Part shown: positions 1 to 11,400 of the stretch, in pieces | Layout of the letters: each line of letters starts with the position of its first letter | Numbering within the stretch: the stretch's first letter is position 1 | Origin: Eonycteris spelaea | Lineage: Eukaryota > Chordata > Mammalia > Chiroptera > Pteropodidae | Length of the DNA: 64,000 nucleotides | Assembly: GCA_003508835.1 (NCBI GenBank) | Contig: PUFA01000203.1 | Span: 2,758,501-2,822,500, forward strand | Direction of reading: 5' to 3' | The notes under the pieces: model-generated | Seen by the model: the letters and a program-made list of their open reading frames with translations, nothing else | The model's database searches: none | Told to the model about the DNA's origin: nothing | Program-made: the position numbers and the translations under genes

Positions 1-3000
1 TAAATTACACGCGCGTCTAACCACCAGGCTCTACGCCCAAAACGAACTCGATGTTGGATGGCAAAAAGATAAAACGTGAAAAGCATCCTTTCCCAGGTTG
101 TGTTCAGAGTCTAGACCAAACTGTCCTCTAAGGGCTGTCCGGCCGCTGGCTTTTGCAGCGGGTTGGTGACAACATTTCATGATCTCTCTGTTCTCCTCAC
201 TCACTCTTGTCTCCTGTCCCCAGCCCCCAGCAGGAGGTCTTAGCCCAGGGTCCCGGGAGCCCCCGTAAGAACCTGTATCAATATACCCGTGTTGATAGAG
301 TCAGTATCTTTCGTAACCTCGCGTATTTTCTTAATTCATTTAAAAACATTCTCCCGGAGAGCCCACAGTTTGATCAGACTGCTGAAGGCATTTACACAAA
401 ACAAAGGTTTTAGAGAACCGACCAGGCCAGTTGGTTCGAATCGGCCCACTTTGACCTGATAGTACAAAAATACAACTTTACTTCGCTTAGTCTCAAAATC
501 AGTGTGGCTTTCCGGGGAGACTCATCATTAAACCAAGCCCCCAAACGGGTAACAATCCCTCTTTCACATGAGGGGTAGCCCACTTCTCGCTACTGAAAAT
601 GAGAGGGAGCTTTCACCCCAATGTAGGTGGCACCCCGACCCTGTTCAGGGCCTGGGGTGCTGCAGGCCACTCCCGGGACAGGAGAGGTAAATGAGGGGAT
701 ATTTCCAGGTGCCAACGTCACTCACCCCTTGGCGTTGGTGTGAACTGACAGTCGAGTGAGGCGGATGGTATGGCTGTGCTAGGGAAGGTGGATTTTCCCT
801 CTGGTTCCTCTGCCCAGCTCTGAGGAAGCAGGGCTCGGGGGGAGGGGGACGGGGACCCCCTTGTGACCTCACCACCGCATCATCAAGGACTGATTGTTGT
901 GTGTGACTCTGGAGCTCTCAGCCCAACTCAAGCCCTTGAACAGAAGAATGGTCTATGATCAATCACCCACCTCCTTTGCTGTCCCCTCACTCCCTGGGTC
1001 CCCCCCAAATTCTAGCTGGTGAAATCAGGCTCTGCTGAAGAACACTGAACTCTGAAAATGGGGGGCTTGTTTTTTCAAAGAGCGGAAAAGCTCCCTTTAC
1101 ACGTGGTCTCTCTTTCCTCTCCCGTCTCCCCGATTTTAACTCCTTTGGACTTGTCCCTTCTCCCTCCTTTCTAGGTCACAACCATTTGTCTCTCTTCTCC
1201 TCCCTATTTTCCTAATATGAGCTTCTGAAACCTCTTTTTAGCACCCCACACTCCCTGGCCCAAGTCCCAGGATTATTTTAGCTCTTTTCCTCAATGTCCC
1301 TGCCTAGTCACTTTTTGGACGCTGGGTTGTTCCCCCCCTCAGGGAATGATTGATACCCAAGGTAAATGTTCGCCTCTTGTAAAGAAATCGAGTCTGATGC
1401 CCCCGACCCACTGGCTTCACCCCAGATCCTGTCTTAGCGTAGAAAGGTTTGCCTCCGAGAGAGTGCCTTCCTTGCTTTCTGAAGTCCAGGGCCGTGGGTC
1501 CTCGTGGTTGGCATAGGGGTGCGTCTGGGGCGGTAACTGATTGCTGGGGGGCAGACGAGTGGAGCTCACGCACCTAAGGCCTCGAACTTAGCTCCCCGGT
1601 AAGTCCGACTGAGCAGGATGTGCTTTGGTGCCCCACACGGATTTCACAAGCTCAGAATCTGTCACTTTCCACATCTTTTCTTGCGTGTTCCTCCCGTGTG
1701 CTCCGACTCTGTGAACCCAGTCACCCAGGGTCCCCAGTCACCCAGACATCCAAGCCAGCAATCCAAGACCATCCTACCTCTCGTCTCCCGCTCAACCCCA
1801 CACACCACGTGCTGCGGAGACCTGCCATTTCTACCGCTGACCCAGCCTGGGCTCTGGGGGCCTGGCGAGCCACTGTGGCTGCCTTCGGAGAGGTCGTCAC
1901 CGTCACAGGTCTCCCAGAGCACCCCGGCTCTAATTTGTACCCCACAGCACTGACACAGTGAATTTTATAACACAAAAGTCTAATTTTACTGTTAAATTTA
2001 AATGGAGGCCCGAGGTTGTTAGTTGGGTCCATAAGATTCTTTCTGCTCAGTCTTCCGGTTTTACTGTCGATTCTGGGGCTCAACTACTCATGGCTTCCCC
2101 CCAGAACGCACTGGACTTTTCGGACTGCCGGTCCGGTCCTCTGGCCTCTCACCCCGCACTCATCAGAACGATTGGTCGGACCCTCCCAGGCCGGCAGGCG
2201 CCCAGGCCACGCTCGTTCTGAGACTTTATTCTCATGTGTCGTGGTCACTTAGTTCCCAGTGTCTCTTCTCCGTGGATGGTCAGCTTCGGGACCGGGAGCC
2301 GCTGGTTTTTATCTCTGTGGCCCTTCCCCAGTGCCGTCCACAGGCTCAGTCCCTGCACACGTGACAGAAGCCTGGGACCACGTCCTCGCCAGACGTGCGG
2401 GTCAGGAGTCCTGGGGGGGCTTCAGGTGACTTAAGATAGCGCTCATCAGTTTCTGAGATAACCGTGCTTTTCAAGCCTTCGTATTTTCTAATGAAATGGC
2501 AGGAGGCAGAGACGTGTTTTCCTGAGGACCTGCTTATGCCACCAGGGGGCAGCACAGGCCAGGGCGGCCCCGGCTGCCGAAACAGCCCCCGGGGTGAGAG
2601 GCCCAGCGCCAAACAGAGAATGTCATCGCTCACAGCGACCCGGGGTCCGTCCCTGGAGCTGACCGTCCTGGCGCAGGGCGTGTTCAGACAGCAGCGGGTG
2701 ACAGGCGGAGCCTCATTGACGAGATTCTGACCTGGTGACACCTTCAGAGTCCGTCGTCGTTTCGGTTCTTGGACCCGCGGATCCGCCGTGTCTGGGACGC
2801 CCGCCCAGACCCCGGCCGGGGCTTTCTGGCCTCGTCGCTCCCCCGCCTGCGGCTGACCCGGCTGCTCCCCACTGTGTCCTCCCAGCAGCCAGGGCTGGGT
2901 GCTTTGTCCCAGCAGAGAGGCCACACGGGGGCACTGGACTCAAGATGATTCATCGTGGGCCTCCAAGAGGCACACGTGCGGCCCGGCCTGACCCGGGAGC

Positions 3001-3920
3001 TCACGGAGACGGGGTGCGGGGGGCTAGTCCTGCGCCCGTCAAGCGTTCGGGGGCCTGGCCCGTCTCTGCGGTCCCTTCGGGCCTGACAGTTTGCTTCTGG
3101 TTTAAAACCTGGGTGGGGACGTTGGGCCCCAGGGACTTGCGTGGGCCCCTCCTCCCCTTACCCAGCGTGACGCAGCGAAGTTGCTGGTTCTCCCCGCTGT
3201 CCGGGCCCTCTGTTCCGGCCCGTCACTCAGCCCCACGACTGGGTTCGGGGCAGCCGGCGCCAGTCCTGGGTCAGCCCCTATCACAATTCCAATTACCGCC
3301 GGACGCCGATAGGGCTCGGACGAGATCTGGCCTCTGTGCTGAAGTGCGAAAACTGTTGGCTTCACTGGTAAACTGAGGCTGAAACTCAAGGAGAACGTCC
3401 TTAGTCCTTCCTTCTGCACCTGTGTTACGGTGACGGCCCCGCAGGGTGGTCCTGAAAACTGGGGTCCCGGGGGCTCCCAAGATGCTTTCAGCGGGGCCTA
3501 TGAGCAAAAGCTATTCCCAAACTGATGCCATTTGATTTTTTTCCCCCACGTTTAGGTGGGAACGCACGGGAGAAATCACGTAGGGGCCACATGGCACGTG
3601 CCGCGTTCTTGCTCGTGTATACTGTTTTAGAATTTCCTTTTTTACTTTTTAATATAAAAATATCAGTAGATGAGGTTCAGGCTCCACGTCCCCTCCATTG
3701 TAAGCCCTTCTCAGGAAAAGATAGACCTGGGTGTAGAGGTGGGCTTGGGGGCAGCGGGCCCTTGGGGACCCTGAGGGCGGGTGACCAGGGAGGAAACGGA
3801 CACTTGTCCCCGATCGCCTCCAGGCTCCTTCCAGGGTTTCCCGCTGGGTCTTCGGTTCCCCCTCAGGCCCCCGTTGGACCCCCTGTGGGTTTCTCCCATC
3901 CCCAGCAAGAGAGCGGACAC
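1..3920. other. Intergenic, left flank of SPRR2-like gene
   Basis: I see no gene here. The open frames present are short, lack any recognisable domain, and overlap one another on both strands, as expected in GC-rich DNA. The sequence is mostly unique with T-rich tracts around 1090-1290. The one notable element is a CTCF-type core near 2.54 kb, listed separately. Confidence 0.6.
2539..2552 (+). promoter_or_regulatory. CTCF-like core motif, forward
   Basis: CCACCAGGGGGCAG matches every position of the degenerate CTCF core CCASYAGRKGGCRS, and the flanks (TG before, CA after) also resemble extended CTCF sites. It lies outside the leftmost SPRR gene and points rightwards into the cluster. Binding is inferred from sequence alone. 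Confidence 0.6.
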
Positions 3921-3943
3921 ACGCCAGGCGGGAGAGAGAGGTT

Positions 3944-3949
3944 TTTATT
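3944..3949 (-). terminator. Poly(A) signal of the SPRR2-like gene
   Basis: AATAAA on the minus strand lies about 640 bases beyond the stop codon of the SPRR2-like CDS. It is the first canonical signal I see downstream, so the 3' UTR would be about 0.65 kb. Confidence 0.5.
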
Positions 3950-4590
3950 GAGAGACAGGGAGGAAGGAACATCGCAGGGCGTGGAACGGTTTTAACGGAT
4001 TCATGGACCAGAGGGAGGGGTGAGCTTCGTTAGGGGTGGTGGCGATGGTTAGGGGGGACCCACAGACAGAAGACCTCGTCACCGTCACTAGAGCGTGCAG
4101 CGTGCTGTGGAGCACTCTGGGAGATTTTCGATCGATTCCAACACTGTTCTTTTAAAAAATTTTCCAACCGTGTTTGCTCCCGGAAACCTTGAGGAAGTTG
4201 TCAAACCCCAGAAAGGCAGGTCGCAGAGCGAGGGCGGCTGTGTCTTTGCAGGGATCTCGTCCGACCAGCAGGAGGCAGTGTGGAGGAGCGGACAGCCCCA
4301 GGGGCCTCCGGCCTGGCCCAACCCCAGCAGAACAGAAGAACAGGGCAGGTCTGGCCTCCAGGGCAGGCTCGGGGAACACGGCCCTTCTGGTGACACCGTG
4401 GGGTCCCCTGGGAGGAGTCGCGGCGTGAGGAGGAAAAGCCGGGAGACCATGATGGTGTTTTTCTTCTAGAGTCTGAAGAGTCCACGTCTTCTCGGTTGCG
4501 TGTTTCCTGTTGCTGCTGGAGGGGAGGGGCTGGGGGCGGGCGAGGGGCACAGGACCGTCCTGAGCGGGGCGGGAGCTGGCTTCAGCTGTG

Positions 4591-4767
4591 TCACTTCCAC
4601 TTAGGAGGGTGCTCCTGCTGGCATGGGGGGCACTGAACAGGGGGACACTTCTGCTGGCTGGGGGGTGGGGGACATGGCTCGGGCACCTGGGGCGGGCCGG
4701 GCACGGGCGCCTGGGGCGGGGGCTGGCAGGGGACTTTGCATTGCTGCTGCTGCTGCTGGTAGGACAT
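4591..4767 (-). CDS. SPRR2-like small proline-rich protein, divergent
   Basis: The product is a 58-residue predicted cornified-envelope precursor. It opens with [18 protein letters not shown], the SPRR2 head with two extra Gln, and has a short Pro-rich middle containing VPEPCPPPP. It then has QQKCPPV followed by a tail resembling the SPRR2 end. Differences from the family are clear: only one recognisable nonapeptide-like unit instead of about three, fewer Cys, and an ending HPPKWK where SPRR2 normally ends in CPPKSK. Trp and His are unusual for SPRR proteins. The frame is intact. A good splice acceptor (pyrimidine tract then AG at 4789-4790) puts the exon 2 start at 4788. A plausible donor at 5428-5429 and a TATA-like box at 5493-5500 give a non-coding exon 1 of about 5430-5466. 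It is transcribed away from the SPRR2 gene at 9 kb. It could be a live divergent paralogue or a young relic. Confidence 0.8.
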   Translation of the reverse strand: MSYQQQQQQCKVPCQPPPQAPVPGPPQVPEPCPPPPSQQKCPPVQCPPCQQEHPPKWK

Positions 4768-5429
4768 TTTCCTTAGGTTGAAGATGAACTGAGAGAGAAG
4801 AACAGCGCTGGAGCACGCGGGCACGTCGGCGGAGTCGTTTCCGAGGTAGTGCAGGGAGACGCGCCCTCTCTCCTGCCTCCTCTTCGGCATCCGCGCTGTG
4901 ACCACCTGCTGCACTCCCGCCCCGGCCCGCCCCGCCTGCAGCCGCCGCCTGGGCCGCAGTGGTTTTCCTAGGGGCTGCCCGCCGGCGCCCGGGGGGCACT
5001 CTGTCCCACCGGCCTTTAAACGACACGCCCAGGACGCCGGCTGTCGGGAGAAGCCCTGCTCCTCAGCTCCGCGTGTCCGTGCACCGGCCTCGGACGGCAG
5101 GTCAGCGAGGGCGCCCGACGCGTTCCAATCACACGCTCTGACAGGGGCAGGAGGCGGGCCAGGTTCGCCGGGACTTCAGCTTGCCGGCACCCGATTTGGA
5201 CCCCCGACCGCCTGCATCGCACCCCACTCACCTCTCCCCACGCACCCCCTCTCCCACCCCGTGTTTTGTTTTCTGGTCTGTTTTGCTCATCTCTTGCTGC
5301 TTCTGGCCGTCTGTCTCTCTCTCTTTTTCTGCATCCGGCCCCGACCCATCACCCCACGCCGTGGTCTCATTCCCCGCTGTGGGGACCCAGCCAGGGCTTC
5401 CTGTCCCACAGAGCGAGGCTCCCGCTCAC

Positions 5430-5647
5430 CTGCCTCCCCCCGCTGTTCCAGGATTCGGGGATCCAGGTGCGTGGAGACGCCCGGAGCAGGGTCCTTTTAT
5501 TCTGGGCTCAGCCCAGGCAGGAGGAAACCAAAGGTGGTTCCCCACCATTTCCTGGTGTCCCCAGGGTTTTCCCCGCCATTTCCTGGTGTCCCAGTGTGTC
5601 ACTCGGTTCCCAGAACCACTTGTCAAACTCCCTCTTCGTATGCAAAG
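5430..5647 (-). promoter_or_regulatory. Exon 1 and promoter of the SPRR2-like gene
   Basis: On the minus strand an AATAAAAGG TATA-like box (5493-5500) lies about 30 bases upstream of a putative start near 5466. The short non-coding exon ends at a CAG|GTGAGC donor at 5430. Further upstream a 17-base segment containing an AGGAAAT ETS-type site is present twice (5545-5561 and 5576-5592). An octamer-like CTTTGCAT, one mismatch from ATTTGCAT, lies at 5640-5647. Octamer and ETS sites are known control elements of human SPRR2A. Confidence 0.5.
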
Positions 5648-5699
5648 CTCCAGTTCAGCAGCAGCTTTGGGTGAATAATGAACATTTCTATTTCCTGTG

Positions 5700-8240
5700 G
5701 GAAAACTGAGGTGTGGCGGTGGGCGGGGAGAGGGATGGAGGGGCAGGTGCTGCCTCTGCAGGTGCACCTGGTCCTGGAGCGGAGTCTGGGTGGGGTGGGG
5801 CGGCCAGCAAAGAGAAGTCCAGGGCAGGGACGCCAGGCCGGGTCCTCGCACACCTCACGCTCCACCCTGTGTCCCCTCCCCACATCTGCGGGCTCAGTGA
5901 AGTCACCATCCACGCCCCACCTCTAGCACTGGTGTTTGGGGTCCAAGGAAGTTAACATCATTTAGCTGAAGACCACCGAGCAGCTTCTAGGGGTCTGGGT
6001 CCCAAGAAAAACTCCCAGTCTGCCAGGAGACAGCGTGAGCACGCGGAGCGAGGGGACGGTGCGATGCGCCGGAAGCGGGTCCCCCGCGCAGGCGACTGCC
6101 AGCCGTCTTAGAGCTGGCCCGCATCCCGGGGCTCGGCGTGACCCTCCTCCGCCGGCGTCACGCCCTCGGCCCCCAGCGATCCCCCAGGCAGCGACATCGC
6201 ACGCTCCTTGCTCCTTCGGGACTGGGCAACACACAGGGAGCTAATGCTATGCTCCGTGTTTTCTGGTGACAAGACGTGAACATCCCAGCTTGTCGCTGAC
6301 CCTCTTCACTGGCCCGACGAGGCCTTCTTGGTCCTCTTTCATTCTTGGGGCTCATTTCTTGATCCGGTCAGCCAGTGATCTCGGTGACCTGGACAGCACT
6401 TGTCACCATCAGGATTCTCGCGGTGCTGAGAAAGTCTCACATTCGCCAGGGCTCCTATGAAGGGCTCCCGCCCGCCATGGGGAACCCTAGGGCTGCTGAG
6501 ACTTTTGTGGCTTCACCACCCCTTTGGAGAGGGCCGTCCTCAGACAGAGAGTCCCCAGGGGCAACCACAACGGATTATCTGCCACCGCAATCTCTTTGGA
6601 GCGGGTCGTTCCCCAATCTTGGTGACAGATATGTGACACTCCGCTAAGAGTTTCTGTCTAGATGTGACGTGAGGCTCTCTGGCTGGGTAAAGTCCTTCTC
6701 TCTCCCCTCCTGCACAGTCCGTATGAGCCCCTTGGTGGTGACACTGTTTGTAGACCCCTGTCCTTACGGCACTGAAGGGGTGGCTCTGTCCCTCTGAGGT
6801 CACGGCTGGTGGTGAACCGCGGCCCAACGCCCGTCCTTCCCGGCAGGGCCGGGCCGGGTCTGGGAACCTCGCCTGTTTCACGGAGGGCCCGTGACGCCGG
6901 GTTCATCCCGTGAGCTCGACCTTCCAGAGCCTCACTGGCGACTGTCTCAGGGTTCCCCACGTCCCTTCCCTCTTCCTCTTCGTTTTCGCCTTCCCCCATT
7001 TTCAGTGACGAAACCGCATTCTCGGGAAGCTTCCCGCGTGGCGACCCCGACGAAGAGGCTCCTGCAGCATCTAAGTGTTTAGCACGCAGGGCCGCGTCCG
7101 CCCCGCCGCCAGCATCGAGGGCTAAACGGATATGAGATGACAAAGCTCCAAACGCATTGACGAGATGCCTTGAGCGCCTGACACGTGCCCGCTGGGACGC
7201 ACCAGAGGCAGGCGCCGGAGGCTGAGAGGGTAATGAGGCAGCCAGAGGGTCGGGGGGGGGGGCGGGGGTTAAGGAAAAGTCACAGAGCGAACAGGGAAAT
7301 ACTTCAAAGCATTACTGTCTTTTACAGACCTTTAGTCCATTTGGAAAGAGAGTGAAAATAATGAGCCGACATTCAGATTTTCACCCAGACTTTGCTGTTC
7401 TGGCGCCCCCGCCCCCCGCCCTGTCCTCCGCACACCTTCTTAAGGATTACCTGCCCTGGCGTGAGTATGAAATGGTACCCCGGTGTCCCCACGTTCTCGC
7501 GTGACACAACGCAGGACCCCTTCACCAGCCATGCCCCCCGCCCCCCAAGAAAAACAGTTCTGCGCCTGGCGGGGCAGTCGGAAGAGAGGGCCGTTCCGAC
7601 CTGGGACTCAATGAAGGAACCGCGCGGAAGGACTTTTGAGAGCGGTCTTTGGAAAGGCAGAAATCAAGCCGGTACCCAGGAACGGAGGACATATCAGGCC
7701 GCCGCCGATTTTCAAAATGCGTTGCTCCCGTAAGGCCCACTCTGTTTGTAATAATTACACGTGACATGGGTCACATACTATTCTCTCTTATTTTTCTACT
7801 TAAAATCACTTTCTACCAAGGTTTTGGATTTCTAATTTGATCGTCCATAGGCCACCGTGTCTAGGAAACGGCAGATGAAATATTCGAACTAGACGTTTTC
7901 GCATGCAGAATTAATATAAACGTCCGGCCACGTTCAAGTCGCTCCGTCCCCCGCTGAGGCCACCCCATGTCACCTCCGTCCCCCGCCGAGGCCACCCCCA
8001 TGTCACCAGGGGAAGCAGCCCTGCTTACACTGTAAGCGACCGGTGAGTGTTAGGAAACTTCCCTTGTAGGCGGGCGACACATTTCCCGAAGGCTTTTCAT
8101 AAATTCCTTTACTGCGCCTTCACGGGGTCGCCTCTCTTTGTGGCACAGGAGGCATCGTCAGGCAGGCGGTGTCGCGAAGGCCTCGGTGAGTCAGGCGCAG
8201 GGCCCCGGGAGCCGACGCCGGGGCCGACGCCACCTGCTCC
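5700..8240. other. Intergenic between two divergent SPRR2-type genes
   Basis: No gene was recognised. The interval is mostly unique, moderately GC-rich sequence. A long G run with a following G-rich tract at about 7249-7268 could form a G-quadruplex. A short duplication is seen near 7950-8005, where a segment reading cgtcccccgc(c/t)gaggccaccc occurs twice. Confidence 0.5.
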
Positions 8241-8269
8241 AGAGTTCCTGCCCGGCCGGTTCCGGGTGG

Positions 8270-8428
8270 ATTTGCATCTGGGCTGGGGATGACTGGAACG
8301 GGCCAATTTGGGGAGCCCCACCTCCCCCTGGGTGGAGTAGGGACGCTCTATAAAGAGTCCTGGGCTCTCTGGTGGCCACCCCACCGCGTCCCTGACCCCC
8401 GACCTGCCGACCTGCCGCAGAGACTCTG
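8270..8428 (+). promoter_or_regulatory. SPRR2: SPRR2 promoter and non-coding exon 1
   Basis: A perfect octamer ATTTGCAT is at 8270-8277 and a TATA box TATAAAG at 8349-8355, which places the start near 8380. Exon 1 runs to 8428, where a CTG|GTGAGT donor begins the intron. The octamer just upstream of TATA is a known feature of human SPRR2A-type promoters, where POU factors act with ETS and AP-1 proteins during keratinocyte differentiation. Confidence 0.75.
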
Positions 8429-9141
8429 GTGAGTCTGGTCTCTGGACTTCAGTGGGTTGAGGGGCTCTCTGGTGTTGGATTTACCCAGGCGTAGCACGTC
8501 TGGAGGGTTCAAAGTCGTGACCAAGGGTTCGATGCTACTTAGTTGACGGAGGCAGAAAACGGCACAAAAACGTGCTGTTTCCACTTGATTTTTGGTAGAT
8601 ACTTTGACGCTCTGTAAGAGAAAAGAAATTAATGGGCAAGTTTTGATAGGAAGGAAAGACGTAGGTATTATTTCATTTTCTGTATTTCTGCGATTTCAAA
8701 AGCTTCCGTCTCAGACGACACGGCCCTGGCTTTGGTCTTGAACGGCCCTTCGCTTTGTACCTAAGTCAGCGTGTTGGGGGCCCGCAGGAGAGCGTGACGA
8801 TAGTGGTTCTTGTGAGGTTGCCCAGGATTTTTCGAAATTGTCATGGTCTTTCTGGAAGATGTTATTTTTATACAAGAACGCGTGACTTGTTCTTTCACCA
8901 GAGATATTTCCTCTGGAAAAATGGTAAGAGAAAAGAGAGAGTTTTCCTAGGGCTGAGGAAGCCGTTCGCCAAAGAGGAAGAGAGAAGCCTTAAGAAGAGA
9001 GTCAAGAGATGAAAGTCCGTTTTTGGAATTCGGGGAGATAATAGCTATGGTAGCACCTAAGGTTTGGGTTCCCGCCTCTCTCAGGGTCCCTGCGGTGAAC
9101 ACTGTCATGTAATTTCTTTCAGACTGTACGACTCCAGAGAG

Positions 9142-9414
9142 ATGTCTTTTCAACAGCAGCAGTGCAAGCAGCCCTGCCAACCACCTCCGGTGTGCCCACC
9201 ACCGAAATGCCCCGAGCCGTGCCCGCCACCGAAATGCCCCGAGCCGTGCCCGCCACCGAAATGCCCCGAGCCGTGCCCGCCACCGAAATGCCCCGAGCCG
9301 TGCCCGCCACCGAAATGCCCCGAGCCGTGCCCACCTCAGCTGTGCCAGCAGAAATGCCCACCTGTGCAGCCTCCTTCACCGTGCCAGGCGAAGTGCCCAC
9401 CCAAGAGCAAGTAA
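9142..9414 (+). CDS. SPRR2: Small proline-rich protein 2 (intact)
   Basis: This is an intact 90-residue cornified-envelope precursor. The head [18 protein letters not shown] and the tail QQKCPPV...CPPKSK are diagnostic of SPRR2. Gln and Lys residues in these ends are the transglutaminase cross-linking sites in the family. Between them the nonapeptide-type unit (CPPPKCPEP) occurs five times, against about three in typical human SPRR2 proteins, which explains the length above the usual 72 residues. The repeat copies are almost identical in DNA. The ATG lies 19 bases into exon 2, whose acceptor is TTTCTTTCAG ending at 9122, so the intron is 8429-9122. The gene is transcribed opposite to its neighbours at 4.6 and 14 kb, as human SPRR2 genes are relative to SPRR1B. 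Which human SPRR2 letter it corresponds to cannot be decided. Confidence 0.92.
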   Translation: MSFQQQQCKQPCQPPPVCPPPKCPEPCPPPKCPEPCPPPKCPEPCPPPKCPEPCPPPKCPEPCPPQLCQQKCPPVQPPSPCQAKCPPKSK

Positions 9415-9433
9415 TAGCTTCAGCATCATTGGG

Positions 9434-9461
9434 ATCGGGATCGGGATCAGGATCGGGAGAG
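9434..9461 (+). repeat. (GGGATC)n-type microsatellite in SPRR2 3' UTR
   Basis: Four to five slightly varied copies of gggatc/aggatc lie 20 bases after the SPRR2 stop codon. Confidence 0.6.
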
Positions 9462-9813
9462 GAGAGTCAGCTCGCCAAGTCCCACGGCCCCTGCTTCGCC
9501 CTCTCTTCAAAGCCGATCATGACGCAGAAAGGCTTCTTCGCCCCTCGGCCCCGGAAGATGCCCGCGATGACCCTGGAAGCCCACGGTTCCCTCCCCGAGG
9601 TGCTGCCCTGCCACTCTCCAGGAGGGGGCTGGGCGGGGCTGTCCTCGGCCACGCCAAGTCCCAGAGCGTCGCTGAGCATCGCAGAGCAGAGTGGCGCGGC
9701 GGGTCCCTTCCCGGGTGGCGGCAGAGGGTTCTCTCCAGGGCTTCCGTGTCTGTCTGTCACCTGGATGTGGTTTTCTCCCACCTGGGCAGCTGTGACTTTT
9801 CTTCTGTTTCCTG

Positions 9814-9819
9814 AATAAA
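9814..9819 (+). terminator. SPRR2: SPRR2 poly(A) signal
   Basis: AATAAA lies 395 bases after the SPRR2 stop and is followed by a GT/T-rich stretch (ttcatttttgttgtg) typical of the downstream element. The mature 3' end is expected near 9835-9845. Confidence 0.85.
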
Positions 9820-10182
9820 GTTCATTTTTGTTGTGATTGGATAAAGATATTCTTTTTTTAAAAAATCCTGCTTATTAGAAATATATCAGCAGTTTGGATG
9901 ATTTTTATCCTTTGATCCCACGGCTCAGGCTCCCATCATTGGCATTACTGGAATTTTTGTTCAGACCAAAGATTATTTATATATAATGTCAAACCTATAT
10001 ATTTTTTAAAAAATTAATCTTTATTTGAGGAATAAACTATGGAGCTCCTCAGCATTTCCATCTCTCTACTGCAAAGTATGAAAAATGATATTTACCTTAC
10101 ACCTTGTCTTAGGTATACAATTCAATGACTATGTGTAGTTTAATTGGCACAATGCTTGACCTATAATTAGCACTCAATCATC

Positions 10183-10276
10183 ATTGTCTCCATCATCACC
10201 ATCACCATCTCCGTCACCATTACTGTCACCACCACCATCACCATCACCATCACCGTCACCATCACCGCCACTGTCA
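10183..10276 (+). repeat. (CATCAC)n/(CACCAT)n microsatellite
   Basis: This is a degenerate trinucleotide and hexanucleotide array of cat/cac/cgt units. The Ser/Pro-rich open frame across it is a by-product of the repeat. Confidence 0.8.
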
Positions 10277-10781
10277 CGTTTCTCCAGCAGGAAATGTTCA
10301 GACGTGACTGGTATAGAAAACAAGGCGATTCTTAAACTTTATTACACACTCTCATATTCTGCGGTTCTTTTTCTTCTACTTCACTTTATGCGTTATGTGA
10401 TGTCGCATATGAAAAACTTTTGGGAATGGGTGGCATATTCTGCACAAAAACTTTACATTCTTAAAACATGGGTGGTGCAGAAGGGAGAGGAATTAGAACG
10501 GTCCCTACAAGGCAAAATGCCGCCCCCCTCCAAGCGCATCACCCGCTCTTCTCACTCCGACGACCCAACGACATTCAGGGTCCTGTCATTTCTGTTCGCC
10601 GCTGAAATGACTTTGTTGAGTGTTTCGACCTCACATTTGAAAATATTTGGGTGTATATGTTTCTGTGATTTGCAAAGTTACTCTTGTTTCCTCAGCGCTC
10701 AGCCTCTAGTCAGGTAAGCTGCAAGGAGAAGAACAAGTCCCTTCAGTACGTTCTTTCTTGTGGCCTTAAGCGTCCACCATG

Positions 10782-10833
10782 ACACACACACACACACACA
10801 CGCACGCACGCATGCACGCACGCACGCACACAC
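10782..10833 (+). repeat. (CA)n/(CGCA)n alternating purine-pyrimidine tract
   Basis: A CA run passes into cgca and catg units. All 52 bases alternate purine and pyrimidine, so the tract has Z-DNA potential. Confidence 0.85.
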
Positions 10834-11009
10834 TGATAAATAGAGCATTGTTTTTGAAAGCTACCGGTTATCCACATCAAGTCATACTCAAACATATTTA
10901 AGATGAAGAGGTCGTCGCCCCCCTACATCCTCCGCTCCCAGAGCCAGAAGTAAAGGACTGCAGGCGACCGAGCTTCAGATGGAAGGAGAGGCCCAGGTCA
11001 CTGCCGGCG

Positions 11010-11400
11010 GGTGGGAACCGCCCACACGCGCGTTGCCGATACACGCGATTCATCCTGGCACTGTGATGTTAGTACCAAAAAGCAATGAAATGCTAATGCA
11101 CGCTACGACACGGGTCGCCCTTTAAAACATTACGCTAAGTTAAAGAACAGGACGCACAAGGCCACATATTGTCTGATCCCACTTATACGCCGTGTCCAGC
11201 GTAGGCAAATCCGTAGAGGCAGAAAGTCACGGAAACGGGGGAGCAGAAACGGGGAGTGATAGCTCATTTACGTGCAGTTTCTTTCGGAAGTGATTAGATT
11301 GTGGTGATAATTGTGCATCTCCGTGACTATAGTAAAAACTACTAAAATGCGTACTTTAAAAGGGCGAATTTTATCTCAATAAAGCTACTTGAAACAAAGA
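11010..11400 (+). mobile_element. L1 3' UTR fragment
   Basis: The text resembles mammalian L1M 3' ends in sense orientation. It has a gaccacatattgtctgatccc-like block, a gattgtggtgataattgtgc block, and a terminal ttttatctcaataaagct. The fragment is heavily mutated, so it is old. Confidence 0.65.

Noticed and set aside
4265..4278. CTCF-like CCAGCAGGAGGCAG
   Set aside because: It mismatches at the ninth position, which is strongly selected in CTCF cores, so it was not listed as a site.
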